Notes: generated by a model from the sequence alone, not told the origin. 40,364 nt of DNA from UBA5941 sp021824385 (GCA_027347685.1 DAIEQM010000033.1:1-40364); one strand, 5' to 3'; positions 13,914 through 22,597 are shown, counted from the stretch's first letter. Numbers and translations: made by a program.

Positions 13914-14486
13914 TTGAATAAGCTAAACGTTCCAGTAAACCAAGAAATCCGCGCACCAGAAGTGCGTGTTTTATCCGAGGATGGAAAACAGGTGGGAGTT
14001 ATGAAGATTGGTGAGGCCTTAGCTCACGCACAACAGCTTGGGGTTGATTTAATTGAAATCGTTCCCAATGCAACACCACCCGTTGTAAAAGCTATTGAAA
14101 TTGGCAAATATAAATATCAGGAAGAGAAAAAAGCTCGGGAAGTAGCAAAAAAAAGCAAGGGCGGGGAAGTAAAAGAATTACATTTTAGTCCGTTTATTGG
14201 AACTGGAGACTTTGAAACTCGAATCCGAAGGATCGATGAGTTTTTGGGGGATAGTAACAAAGTTCGTTTAGTCGTAAAGTTCAACAATAAGCAGCTAGGA
14301 GCAAAAGAGCACGGATATTCTGTTTTAAATAGAGTAAAAGAGCGCTTTGTAGATAGAATCGTCGTAGATATGGAGCCAAAGTTCTTTGGAAAATATCTCT
14401 CAATGGTTATTTCGCCATATAAAAAGAAAAACAAAAAACCTGAAGCCGTACAAATACAAGAAAATGCCGAAAATAAAAACGAATAA
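13914..14486 (+). CDS. infC: Translation initiation factor IF-3, TTG start
   Basis: IF-3 binds the 30S subunit and proofreads start codon and initiator tRNA. The 190-aa protein has both domains: an N-terminal NQEIRAPEVRVLSEDGKQVG block, the linker helix KYKYQEEKKAREVAKKSKGG, and a C-terminal KELHFSPFIGTGDFETRIRR domain. The start is TTG at 13914, about 9 nt after TATCAT; no in-frame ATG lies near the conserved N-terminus. A poor start codon fits the known autoregulation of infC by IF-3. The 3' end overlaps rpmI by 23 nt in the usual infC-rpmI-rplT operon. Confidence 0.94.
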   Translation: MNKLNVPVNQEIRAPEVRVLSEDGKQVGVMKIGEALAHAQQLGVDLIEIVPNATPPVVKAIEIGKYKYQEEKKAREVAKKSKGGEVKELHFSPFIGTGDFETRIRRIDEFLGDSNKVRLVVKFNNKQLGAKEHGYSVLNRVKERFVDRIVVDMEPKFFGKYLSMVISPYKKKNKKPEAVQIQENAENKNE

Positions 14487-14697
14487 ATCAATTTCTAAAC
14501 GATTTAGAATTACCAAGAACGGGAAAGTTCTTCGTGGACAAAATTTCAACCGACATTTAAGTGTACGAAAATCAAGTAAGCACAAGAGAGCCTTGTCAGG
14601 AACCGTTGTTACCAAAGAAACATTTGCTAAGAAAATTCGTAAAGCATTAGGAATTAAAAAGCCAAGTGCACTCAAAAAACTACTAAAAAGATCATGA
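14464..14697 (+). CDS. rpmI: 50S ribosomal protein L35
   Basis: A 77-aa basic protein beginning MPKIKTNKSISKRFRITKNG and containing KHKRALSG, the L35 pattern (KTxxxxxKRFxxTxxGK). The ATG at 14464 is chosen because L35 proteins start MPKxKT; it overlaps the infC 3' end by 23 nt. Its TGA overlaps the rplT ATG (ATGA), so the two are translationally coupled. The C-terminus is slightly longer than in model bacteria. Confidence 0.93.
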   Translation: MPKIKTNKSISKRFRITKNGKVLRGQNFNRHLSVRKSSKHKRALSGTVVTKETFAKKIRKALGIKKPSALKKLLKRS

Positions 14698-15029
14698 GAG
14701 TAAAATCAATCGCAAGCCGCAAACACAAAAAAATTCGAGAAGCCACAAAAGGCTTTCGAAACGCTGCACGTCGACGTATTGTTGTGGGAAAGCAAGCTAT
14801 TATGCATGCCGGACAATATGCATATGTTGGACGACGTCTCAAAAAGCGCGACCTAAAGTCGCTCTGGATTATTCGTCTTGGAGCTGCAGCTAAAGAAAAC
14901 GGCACAAGTTATAGTGTTCTTATCAATAAACTTAAAAAAGCCAATGTTGAGCTGGACCGAAAAGTTTTGTCAGACATTGCAGCACGAGATCCACAAGCCT
15001 TCAAACAAATTGTTTCTTCATTGAACTAA
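14694..15029 (+). CDS. rplT: 50S ribosomal protein L20
   Basis: A 111-aa large-subunit assembly protein. It shows the family pattern from the start: RVKSIASRKHKKIREATKGF, then GRRLKKRDLKSLWIIRLGAA and YSVLINKLKKANVELDRKVLSDIA. The first residues MRVKS match usual L20 N-termini. It is the last gene of the infC-rpmI-rplT operon; L20 often autoregulates this operon in other bacteria, though no L20-binding leader was recognised here. Confidence 0.96.
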   Translation: MRVKSIASRKHKKIREATKGFRNAARRRIVVGKQAIMHAGQYAYVGRRLKKRDLKSLWIIRLGAAAKENGTSYSVLINKLKKANVELDRKVLSDIAARDPQAFKQIVSSLN

Positions 15030-15034
15030 CAGTT

Positions 15035-15064
15035 TTGACACTGTACCCACGGTTATCTTATTAT
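15035..15064 (+). promoter_or_regulatory. Consensus promoter for the 66-aa gene
   Basis: Perfect TTGACA (15035-15040), 18-nt spacer, TATTAT (15059-15064). Confidence 0.75.
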
Positions 15065-15099
15065 CGATGTGAGTAGTTTTTAGTGAAGGGGGTGTTGTA

Positions 15100-15300
15100 A
15101 TGATAAACGCTGACCGGCATGTGGAAATTTCGAAAGTGATCACACGGTTGCAGAAGTATCAGTTAGAAGATTTTGAAGCCTTATGTTTGGCAAAAACCAA
15201 TACAGAGCGCGACATCTTGAGGCACATGATTAAAGCTCGTGCACGAACGCTTTCCTTAATCTACGCATGGATGAAAATCGAATATCTCAAGGGTGACTAA
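15100..15300 (+). CDS. Hypothetical protein, 66 aa
   Basis: The ATG is preceded by AAGGGGGTG. The product is predicted all-helical: VEISKVITRLQKYQLEDFEAL followed by ERDILRHMIKARARTLSLIY. It shares a loose layout with the neighbouring 64-aa protein (RLQK, then about 28 residues later an I..R...L helix), so the two may be distant paralogues. It has its own strong promoter and terminator. Function unknown. Confidence 0.65.
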   Translation: MINADRHVEISKVITRLQKYQLEDFEALCLAKTNTERDILRHMIKARARTLSLIYAWMKIEYLKGD

Positions 15301-15309
15301 CCGTACCCA

Positions 15310-15337
15310 AAATCCCTACAGCAGTGGGGATTTTTTT
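15310..15337 (+). terminator. Rho-independent terminator
   Basis: AAATCCCTA (15310-15318) pairs with TGGGGATTT (15325-15333) with one G-U, loop CAGCAG, then a T-run. Confidence 0.8.
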
Positions 15338-15394
15338 ATGTCTGTTTTCAGGCTACAATGCCCATGCGTTTGTAGTATCAAGGAGATAGAGTTC

Positions 15395-15589
15395 ATGGAA
15401 GTTCGAGAATTCAGAGCACACTTGTGGCAGTACGAGACACTTGAAAGGCTTCAGAAGATGGATATTGCTCGGCTGAAAGCTTTTCCTCAAAGAAATAACG
15501 GTGTCAGTATAAACACTCTCAAGGAGAATATCAGAAGTCGAGAAATATCACTCCGAGCATTGCGTAAACGCTTAACAGAATCATTTTAG
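15395..15589 (+). CDS. Hypothetical protein, 64 aa
   Basis: The ATG at 15395 follows AAGGAGAT at SD distance; TACAAT at 15354-15359 is the probable -10. The product is basic and helical: LWQYETLERLQKMDIARLKAF, a short loop, then LKENIRSREISLRALRKRL. It resembles the upstream 66-aa protein in layout. Another single-gene cassette with terminator at 15607-15632. Function unknown. Confidence 0.65.
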   Translation: MEVREFRAHLWQYETLERLQKMDIARLKAFPQRNNGVSINTLKENIRSREISLRALRKRLTESF

Positions 15590-15606
15590 TTTATTCAAGC
15601 TAGACG

Positions 15607-15632
15607 ACTCTCCACAAATGTGGGGAGTTTTT
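15607..15632 (+). terminator. Rho-independent terminator
   Basis: ACTCTCCAC (15607-15615) pairs with GTGGGGAGT (15620-15628) across a 4-nt loop, then TTTT. Confidence 0.8.
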
Positions 15633-15663
15633 CTTTTGCTTGTGTTCACGCTACAATACCCAT

Positions 15664-16686
15664 ATGCACGAAGAAGTTAGCAGTCTCAGAAGCGAATTTA
15701 TCTCACGAGCGCTTTCAACACAAAATCACGATGAGCTTGAAGCGCTTCGTATTGAATTTTTGGGGAGAAATGGCCGATTTACTGCTCTGCTCAAATCGCT
15801 AAAAGATATTGAACCCGATAAACGGCGCCAGATGGGGGAACTCCTCAATCAAACAAAGAAAATTTTAGAAGAAACTCTCGCCACACAGGAAAAGGAAACA
15901 ACACAGAAAGAAGAGAAAAAGTTTGACGATACGATTCCCGGAATTCAGCCTCCCATTGGACATCTTCATTTAGTGACCCAAGCAATCGATGAAATTTCTC
16001 GAGTGTTTATGGATATTGGATTCGTGCGCCGAAGATACCCAGAGATTGAAACTGATTTTTATGCATTTGAAGGCCTTAACATGCCAAGCACCCACGCGGC
16101 ACGTGATGAATGGGAAACATTTTTCGTGGAACCAAACTTTCTCCTTACTCCACACACCAGCAATGGACAAGTTCGCGAAATGGAGCGGGGGGCGCTTCCC
16201 ATTCGTATGATTAATATAAGCAAAACCTACAGAAGGCAATCTGATATTTCACATGTACCGATGTTTCACCAATTTGAAGGACTTGTGGTCGATCAGAATA
16301 TTCATATAACACATCTCAAAGGAACGCTTGATTATTTTGCCAAAAATTTCTTTGGAGAATCTCGCAAGACGAGACTTCGGCCATACAACTTTCGATTTAC
16401 CGAGCCTTCATTTGAAATAGATATTACCTGTGGAGTTTGCAATGGAACTGGCAAGCTCCCTTCTGGAAACAGTTGCAAGCTGTGTAAAGCTGGCTGGCTC
16501 GAACTGGGAGGCGCGGGTATGGTTCACCCAAATGTCTTAAAAGCCGGCAAAATCGACCCTACAAAATATTCAGGCTTTGCCTTTGGGTGGGGAGTGGAAC
16601 GAACCTATATGATGAAATCAGGAATTCAAATTCCCGATATACGAATGCTGTATTCAACTGATCTCAGATTCTTGAGACAATTTTAA
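15664..16686 (+). CDS. pheS: Phenylalanyl-tRNA synthetase alpha subunit
   Basis: Catalytic subunit of the heterotetrameric PheRS. From ATG 15664 (6 nt after TACAAT, so leaderless) the 340-aa protein has a coiled-coil N-terminus that grips tRNA (1-85), motif 1 region PPIGHLHLV, the substrate loop MPSTHAARDEWETFF, motif 2 YRRQSDISHVPMFHQFEGLVVD, and motif 3 GFAFGWGVER. Between FTEPSFEID and GGAGMVHPNV it carries a four-cysteine insertion (C256, C259, C271, C274; CGVC...CKLC) that probably binds zinc; similar inserts occur in some other bacterial PheS. pheT follows after 18 nt. Confidence 0.96.
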   Translation: MHEEVSSLRSEFISRALSTQNHDELEALRIEFLGRNGRFTALLKSLKDIEPDKRRQMGELLNQTKKILEETLATQEKETTQKEEKKFDDTIPGIQPPIGHLHLVTQAIDEISRVFMDIGFVRRRYPEIETDFYAFEGLNMPSTHAARDEWETFFVEPNFLLTPHTSNGQVREMERGALPIRMINISKTYRRQSDISHVPMFHQFEGLVVDQNIHITHLKGTLDYFAKNFFGESRKTRLRPYNFRFTEPSFEIDITCGVCNGTGKLPSGNSCKLCKAGWLELGGAGMVHPNVLKAGKIDPTKYSGFAFGWGVERTYMMKSGIQIPDIRMLYSTDLRFLRQF

Positions 16687-16704
16687 GAGAACATAAACAA
16701 AAAT

Positions 16705-18567
16705 ATGGATGTACTACTAACCGATTCACTGCTGAGAGAATTTTTAGACACAAAAGCAAATCCACAAAAACTTGCTGAATGTTTGTCTCTCTGCGGGCCT
16801 TCCATTGAGAAGATCACGAAAGAGGGACCAGAGACTGTGTACCACATCGAGGTAACAACAAATCGAGTAGACGCGGCAAGTGCGTACGGAATAGCTAAGG
16901 AGGCAGTCGCAATACTCCCTCAGTTTGGCTTGACCGCAAAACTCGTAAAGCCCGCACTTTCACCATCTGCATCAAAAAAAGAACTTGATATTGCAATCAC
17001 TATCGATCCGAAGCTTTGCGAGCGTTTTACGGCAGTAAAGCTTACCGATATCGAAGTTTCAGACTCGCCCCAATTTATAAAGAATAGACTTACCGCCATG
17101 GGACAACGCCCGCTCAATAATGTAATCGATATTACCAATTATGCTATGTTTGCTCTCGGAATTCCGATGCATGCCTTCGATTATGACAAGCTTGGCAAAA
17201 CAATTATTGTTCGTGAAGCCAAAAAGCATGAAAAGTTTGTAACGCTCGACGACAAATCCCATACAGCAGAGGGAGGGGAAGTTGTTTTTGACAACGGAGC
17301 CGGAGAAATTATTGACTTACCAGGGGTAATGGGCACCAAAAACAGTATGGTCACGAGCGCAACCAAAAGTATTCTTCTGGTTTTAGAACACATTGACCAT
17401 CACAAAGTGAGATCTGCTTCTCTAAAACATGAAGAACGCACAAATGCAGCAATATTAAACGAAAAAAATCCCGATCCCAATGAAATCGATAGTGCTTTGC
17501 AATTTGCACTATTTCTGTTTGAAAAATATGCAAAAGGTCACGTCGCGAGCAAAGTTTTTAATTGGTATCCGAAACCACGAACAGAGCACACGATACGGGT
17601 CAACAAAGACGAAATTGATACCATGCTGGGGGTTTCACTGTCTAAAAAAGATATTTCAAATATTCTTGAATCATTACAATTTAAAACAAAATGGAACGAA
17701 GCGGCAATCACCGTCGTGGTACCCACTTCTCGTGTGCAAGATGTCACTATCCCAGAAGACATTATCGAAGAAATTGCTCGTATTTATGGCTATTTCAGGC
17801 TTCCGAGTGTGATTCCGGAAGGATTTGTAAATGAAGCACGCAATAAGCAGTTTGATTTTGAAATGAAAATAAAACGACTCCTTGCGGGGTGGGGAGGCAA
17901 TGAGGTGTATACACTTTCTCTTGTATCAAAGGCAATGGCAGGAGAAAAGGCAATGAAGCTTAAAAACCCACTGGGAGGAGACGGTGAATATATGCGCACA
18001 GAGCTTACTGCTTCTCTTGTAGAAGCCACAAAAGTAAACAAACACGAGTCACTACCATTTCATTTGTTTGAAATATCAAACGTGTATATTCCCCAAAATA
18101 AAAAACTACCAATTGAGGAAACACAGCTTGCAGGGATATTTGTAAATACCGATTACCGACATGCAAAAGGGGTGATCGAGGCACTTTTTGAAGTATTGAA
18201 TATCAAAAAAATAGAACCAAAACTTATGAGGTTGGGGAAAAACTTCGTATATGAGTATCGTGTCGAAGATCTGCTCAGTGCCCATGCTGAGCATACAAAA
18301 TATAGAGCGATCCCGTTATTTCCTCCGCAAATCGAAGATTTCACACTGCTTACGAATGACACAAAAATAGGAGAGGTCATATCAGTCATCAAGAGCACTC
18401 ATGAGCACATTTCTGCAGTTCAATTTATTGGCAATTTCGAGAACAAGGCGAGTTTCAGAGTAACGTACCAAGATCCAAATAAAACATTAACAGATAGCGA
18501 GGTTTCAAAAATAAGAGCAGAAATATTGAAAAATCTTCAAAGCACATTGGACGTGGTAGAAGCTTAA
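16705..18567 (+). CDS. pheT: Phenylalanyl-tRNA synthetase beta subunit lacking the OB-fold domain
   Basis: Structural, editing and tRNA-binding partner of PheS. At 620 aa it is well short of the usual near-800. The N-terminus LLREFLDTKANPQKLAECLSLCG runs straight into HIEVTTNRVDAASAYGIAKE (B1 halves normally interrupted by the EMAP-like OB-fold), so that tRNA-binding domain is missing. The B3/B4 editing domain (RPLNNVIDITNYAMFALGIP), B5 (IRVNKDEIDTMLG) and the core-like domain (EEIARIYGYFRLPSVIPEG) are present, and the C-terminus retains the FDX-ACB anticodon-binding domain (PPQIEDFTLLT, and YQDPNKTLTDSEV). A compact but probably functional subunit. Confidence 0.94.
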   Translation: MDVLLTDSLLREFLDTKANPQKLAECLSLCGPSIEKITKEGPETVYHIEVTTNRVDAASAYGIAKEAVAILPQFGLTAKLVKPALSPSASKKELDIAITIDPKLCERFTAVKLTDIEVSDSPQFIKNRLTAMGQRPLNNVIDITNYAMFALGIPMHAFDYDKLGKTIIVREAKKHEKFVTLDDKSHTAEGGEVVFDNGAGEIIDLPGVMGTKNSMVTSATKSILLVLEHIDHHKVRSASLKHEERTNAAILNEKNPDPNEIDSALQFALFLFEKYAKGHVASKVFNWYPKPRTEHTIRVNKDEIDTMLGVSLSKKDISNILESLQFKTKWNEAAITVVVPTSRVQDVTIPEDIIEEIARIYGYFRLPSVIPEGFVNEARNKQFDFEMKIKRLLAGWGGNEVYTLSLVSKAMAGEKAMKLKNPLGGDGEYMRTELTASLVEATKVNKHESLPFHLFEISNVYIPQNKKLPIEETQLAGIFVNTDYRHAKGVIEALFEVLNIKKIEPKLMRLGKNFVYEYRVEDLLSAHAEHTKYRAIPLFPPQIEDFTLLTNDTKIGEVISVIKSTHEHISAVQFIGNFENKASFRVTYQDPNKTLTDSEVSKIRAEILKNLQSTLDVVEA

Positions 18568-18572
18568 TTTTC

Positions 18573-21143
18573 TTACGGCTGAGCGTCCCAATTCGTTTTT
18601 ACCCCAACAGTAATAATGCGTTCTGTTTCATTTCCTTTTGAGTCCTTGGCATACGCGCGAAGTTTGTGTACTCCCGTGTCAAGTGATGCATCATATTCAT
18701 AGGGGCCATTTTTATCAAACTGCTTCACGGTGACTCCATCGATTTCAAGGTGGGACTCTGAAATATTTTCTACTGAGTCGACATTAAATTTTACATGAAA
18801 GGTTTTTTCAAGATTACTGGTGCGGTCCCGTGGATCGACGAAATCAATATTCATCTGTGCATGTGAACCGCCGCTACAAAACTGCGTGGGCGGATTGTAG
18901 AGATTAGTTGTTCCGGATTGGGAAGCAATCCACGCGTTTATGCCGTCTTGCCAATGATTGATTCCATTTGCACCAAACGGATCGTTCTCCTTTAAAATAA
19001 CAAATTCTTTGGAGTCAAAATTGTTCGCCGCAACATCTGATGGAGTAGCAAGATTCCCTTCGTTTTTACAAAGTTTGAGCATAACATGAACGGTATCGTC
19101 CGAAGGTTCTGTGCCTTTTACAAAAAATTCTTGATGTGACGGAAATCCATCATGCTCTTTCATTCCCGAAATATTGTCTACATTCATTGCAATGAGATCA
19201 TCAGGCTGTTGAAAGTTTACAACCGGCTTTCCACTAAGCCCTGCTTTTAAAATTTTATTCCAAATAGGTGAGGCGCCACTTACCCCTGAAGCCACCTGCT
19301 TCATGGCAGAATTGTCATTGTTACCCACCCATACACCAACCGTCATCTGAGGAGTGCCACCAATGGTCCAGTTGTCACGTTTATCGTTGGTCGTTCCTGT
19401 TTTTACTGCAACTTGACGGCCTGGAATATTTAAAAGAGAGTTTAAACCGAAGGTGTCCTGGCGTGCTTTATTGTCAGACAAAATATTGGTAATTTGAAAA
19501 GCAAAATCAGGATTAAGAACAGAAGGGCCATGATCTGGTTTTGTTTCTTCCAAAACTTTTCCATCTTTGTCCTCAACTCGGAGTATTGCAATTGGGCTTA
19601 CTTTATATCCTCCGTTCATAAACGCGCCATACGCGCTCGTCAATTCCAACAATTTTACTTCACCACCACCGAGGGTGAGGGACAGACCAACGCGTTTCAA
19701 TGTTTCGTCTGTTGGGGGGAGACTGGTTATTCCCATATCCGTGGCCGTTTGCAATACGTCTTTTATTCCCACCAAGGCGAGCATTTTGACGGCAGGAACG
19801 TCGAGTGAGTTTCCTAAGGCATATCGTACTTGCACGGGTCCTCGATATTTTCCGTCATAACTTACTGGTGTGTAATCAGGTTGGCCAATGCCGCCTGGGA
19901 AAATCGTAGGAACATCGGCAAGAAGCGTGGCCGGTGTATATCCCTTTTTGAATGCCGTTACATAGGTAAACGGCTTAAATGATGACCCAGGTTGCCGCAG
20001 TGCTGTGGTCACATTTACCTGCCCGTCATAGTCGGTTGCCCCAAAGTTTTTAGATCCGACCATTGCCAAAATTTCACCAGTATTGGAATCAACGACAACT
20101 GCAGCACCATTGGTAATATGAACATTTTCAACTTTGGCAATTTCATCGGCAACAATTTGTTGAGCGGATTCTTGTAAATCAAGATCAAGTGAAGTGGCCA
20201 CTTTCAGACCACCCGTTTCTACCGTTTTCTCCCCATATCGATCGTTTAAAATGTTTTCTACATATTGCACAAAATGAGGCGCTTTAAAGTCAGCTCCTTT
20301 TGGCTGAAATTTTACGTTGGGAAGCTCGGCCACGGCTTGTGTCTCTTGATCTGCAGTAATTACCCCATCTTCTCTCATGCGCCGTAGTACTCCGGTCGTG
20401 CGTGCCACATATGCCGTGGGTGTACTTGAATATGGTGAATATCGAGAGGGAAGCTGTGGAAGCCCCGCAAGAATTGCACATTCAACCAAGTTTAAGTCTT
20501 TTACATTTTTACCAAAATACGTTTCTGCCGCCGATTCAACTCCATATGCAGTACCACCATACGGTACTTCATTTAAATAGAGAGACAGAATTTGGTCCTT
20601 TGAATAACGTCGTTCAATTTGAAGAGTCAAAACAAGTTCATTCACTTTCCGAATAACAGTTCTATCGTTATTCAAAAGAACATTCTTCACGAGCTGTTGG
20701 GTAAGAGTCGAAGCACCAATTAGGCGGCGATGTACGACAAGATCATAAAAAATACGAATGTACCCAAGCGGGTCAAATCCTGAATGCTGATAAAAATTCT
20801 TATCTTCAACTGACACTGTCGCTTTTTTTAAGTAATCGGGAATGTCACTGAGCGCAACTTGTGTTCTTCTTTTGTCAACAAAGATGTCGTAGAGTAATTT
20901 TCCATTGCGATCAACAATTTTAGTTGAAAAGCCGTCATGACGTACGATATTTTCAGGGGAAGGAAGTGTAAGAGCGAGAACTTGAAACCCTACAAAGCCA
21001 ACAATACTCAAAATTACGACAGCAATAAACCCAAACTTTGCAAAACGTGCAATTTTTTGAGCACGCGAAAGGCTTGGGTCGCCAACAAAGCTTCTTTTGG
21101 TTACTCGGATACGCCGTCTACTTCTTAAATTATCTTTCCACAT
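18573..21143 (-). CDS. Class A penicillin-binding protein (PBP1a-type)
   Basis: Bifunctional peptidoglycan synthase, 856 aa. The start at ATG 21143 is 11 nt after TACAAT; an earlier in-frame start would run through the tyrS leader. Cytoplasmic basic tail, TM anchor (FIAVVILSIVGFVGFQVLAL, 39-58), GT51 glycosyltransferase with EDKNFYQHSGFDPLG (Glu113) and GASTLTQQLVKN (143-154), then transpeptidase with SSFK (Ser387, Lys390) and KTGT (581-584). The SxN motif reads S446-L-D448, with Asp where Asn is usual. A C-terminal Ig-like domain (about 760-850, FHVKFNVDSVENISESHLEI) follows. Convergent with pheT. Confidence 0.93.
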   Translation of the reverse strand: MWKDNLRSRRRIRVTKRSFVGDPSLSRAQKIARFAKFGFIAVVILSIVGFVGFQVLALTLPSPENIVRHDGFSTKIVDRNGKLLYDIFVDKRRTQVALSDIPDYLKKATVSVEDKNFYQHSGFDPLGYIRIFYDLVVHRRLIGASTLTQQLVKNVLLNNDRTVIRKVNELVLTLQIERRYSKDQILSLYLNEVPYGGTAYGVESAAETYFGKNVKDLNLVECAILAGLPQLPSRYSPYSSTPTAYVARTTGVLRRMREDGVITADQETQAVAELPNVKFQPKGADFKAPHFVQYVENILNDRYGEKTVETGGLKVATSLDLDLQESAQQIVADEIAKVENVHITNGAAVVVDSNTGEILAMVGSKNFGATDYDGQVNVTTALRQPGSSFKPFTYVTAFKKGYTPATLLADVPTIFPGGIGQPDYTPVSYDGKYRGPVQVRYALGNSLDVPAVKMLALVGIKDVLQTATDMGITSLPPTDETLKRVGLSLTLGGGEVKLLELTSAYGAFMNGGYKVSPIAILRVEDKDGKVLEETKPDHGPSVLNPDFAFQITNILSDNKARQDTFGLNSLLNIPGRQVAVKTGTTNDKRDNWTIGGTPQMTVGVWVGNNDNSAMKQVASGVSGASPIWNKILKAGLSGKPVVNFQQPDDLIAMNVDNISGMKEHDGFPSHQEFFVKGTEPSDDTVHVMLKLCKNEGNLATPSDVAANNFDSKEFVILKENDPFGANGINHWQDGINAWIASQSGTTNLYNPPTQFCSGGSHAQMNIDFVDPRDRTSNLEKTFHVKFNVDSVENISESHLEIDGVTVKQFDKNGPYEYDASLDTGVHKLRAYAKDSKGNETERIITVGVKTNWDAQP

Positions 21144-21167
21144 TAGGTCTGTACATTGTAGCAAATA

Positions 21168-21313
21168 TATAATAAAATCGCCTATGTCAGGGTTCTTGTT
21201 CACACCTTGCCCTGACGGTACTGATTTCACCTTGAACCGCATAGCGGTTCCCAGTAGTACAGAGGACGGTAATTGCAGCAACACATCGCAGCAAACCGTC
21301 CTTCTTTTTTTGT
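21168..21313 (+). ncRNA. Structured tyrS leader RNA of unknown class
   Basis: TATAAT at 21168-21173 could start a transcript at about 21180. It then shows a stem GTCAGGG/CCCTGAC (about 21187-21218), a perfect hairpin GAACCGC-ATA-GCGGTTC (about 21234-21250), an enclosing GTACTG/CAGTAGTAC pairing, and a terminator AGGACGGT/ACCGTCCT (about 21263-21305) with TTTTTTT. tyrS starts 15 nt further on. No T-box UGGN element is visible. It may be a cis-regulator of tyrS or a free-standing small RNA, since tyrS also has its own -10 (TAAAAT, 21316-21321). Confidence 0.5.
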
Positions 21314-21327
21314 GCTAAAATGCCACT

Positions 21328-22461
21328 ATGAATACACAGGAATTGCTTACTCGCGGAGTCGCGACCGTTCTTCCCACAAAAGATATGGTGGAGAAATTAT
21401 TGTCGTCTGACAAAAAACTAAACGTCTATTTAGGAATTGACCCAACAGCAACAAGAATTCATTTGGGGCATGCAGTGGCACTTCGAAAACTCCAGGCGTT
21501 TGTAGAACTTGGCCACAATGTAACCTTTCTGATCGGCGACTTTACCGCGCTCATTGGAGATACCTCTGACAAAGACACTGAGCGCCCCGTACTCACCTCA
21601 GAGGAAATCAAAACAAATTTTGAAACCTACAAAGAGCAAGCAAGTAAAATTTTAGACTTTAGTAAAGTGTCTGTCGTTCACAACAGTGAATGGCTCTCAA
21701 AGCTCACGTTTACCGATATTGTCAAATTGTGTCAAAACTTTTCAGTTGGAGATTTTGTAGGGCGGGAACTTATCAAAAAACGCCTTGCAGACGGCAAAAA
21801 AGTGGGTCTTCATGAAACACTATACCCCGTTATGCAAGGGTATGATAGTTATCACCTAGACACTGATATTCAAATTGGGGGGAGTGACCAAACATTTAAT
21901 ATGTTGGCGGGAAGGACCCTTCAAAAGAACCTTCGAAACAAAGAATCATTCGTGCTCTGTGTTGACTACTTACCAGGTACTGACGGACGTAAAATGAGTA
22001 AGTCGTGGGGGAACGCAATTTGGCTCACCGATGAGCCAAATGACATGTATGGCAAAGTAATGAGTCTCAAAGATGAACTCATTAAAACCTATTTTTCGCT
22101 TGCTACAGCTGTCGGATCTGAAGGAATCGACTTTTCAAATCCACTTCTTTCAAAAAAACAATTAGCCTTCCAAATTGTTTCTGAACTCTATGGCAATGAT
22201 GCAGCACATGAAGCACAAGAATATTTTGAGAAAACATTTCAAAAAGCCGAGCCCGAATTCAAAGAAGAGCTTTCACTCACCGGAGAAGGTACAGTACTCG
22301 ATGTATTGTCTGGTAAAGTAGGGAGTACATCAGAGTTGAAGCGACTTGTTCATGCCAACGCAGTTGAAGTAAATGGAGAAGTTGTAACCAATATAAAAAT
22401 GCAATTGAAATCGGGAGATAAAGTACAAGTAGGAAAGCGCGGATTCTACACAATTTCATAA
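21328..22461 (+). CDS. tyrS: Tyrosyl-tRNA synthetase
   Basis: Class I synthetase, 377 aa. It has the HIGH-type motif HLGH (45-48), the tyrosine-binding region YPVMQGYDSYHLDTDIQIGG (about 166-185) and KMSKS (222-226). The C-terminal RNA-binding S4 domain is visible in SELKRLVHANAVEVNGEVVT and DKVQVGKRGFYTI. The lack of an SD and the TAAAAT box 6 nt before the ATG suggest leaderless translation, with a possible alternative longer transcript through the structured leader. A small membrane ORF follows after 1 nt. Confidence 0.95.
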   Translation: MNTQELLTRGVATVLPTKDMVEKLLSSDKKLNVYLGIDPTATRIHLGHAVALRKLQAFVELGHNVTFLIGDFTALIGDTSDKDTERPVLTSEEIKTNFETYKEQASKILDFSKVSVVHNSEWLSKLTFTDIVKLCQNFSVGDFVGRELIKKRLADGKKVGLHETLYPVMQGYDSYHLDTDIQIGGSDQTFNMLAGRTLQKNLRNKESFVLCVDYLPGTDGRKMSKSWGNAIWLTDEPNDMYGKVMSLKDELIKTYFSLATAVGSEGIDFSNPLLSKKQLAFQIVSELYGNDAAHEAQEYFEKTFQKAEPEFKEELSLTGEGTVLDVLSGKVGSTSELKRLVHANAVEVNGEVVTNIKMQLKSGDKVQVGKRGFYTIS

Positions 22462-22462
22462 T

Positions 22463-22585
22463 ATGGAAACAACTCCCACCACCAAAAAAAAGAAACGCAT
22501 GTTAGTAAAAATACTGGTTCTCTTGTCAGGATTGGCTCTCTTGTTCACCAGTTTTCTTCCCTTTTTGCCGTATCTTTTTAAGTAA
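22463..22585 (+). CDS. Small single-TM protein, 40 aa
   Basis: The ATG lies 1 nt after the tyrS stop. The product starts with a polar, Lys-rich head (METTPTTKKKKRM) followed by one hydrophobic helix (ILVLLSGLALLFTSFLPFLP) and ends YLFK. The topology would be N-in with a short exit. It sits in the same direction between tyrS and recG with tight spacing (12 nt to recG), so it is probably expressed in this operon. Function unknown. Confidence 0.6.
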   Translation: METTPTTKKKKRMLVKILVLLSGLALLFTSFLPFLPYLFK

Positions 22586-22597
22586 CAACAATAGCGC

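Noticed and set aside
21168..21313. T-box riboswitch for tyrS
   Set aside because: No UGGN-ACC T-box sequence and no convincing Tyr specifier loop could be found.
21184..21318. 44-codon ORF covering the tyrS leader
   Set aside because: It runs through all the hairpins and the terminator T-run and has no SD or recognisable composition; the RNA structure explains the region better.
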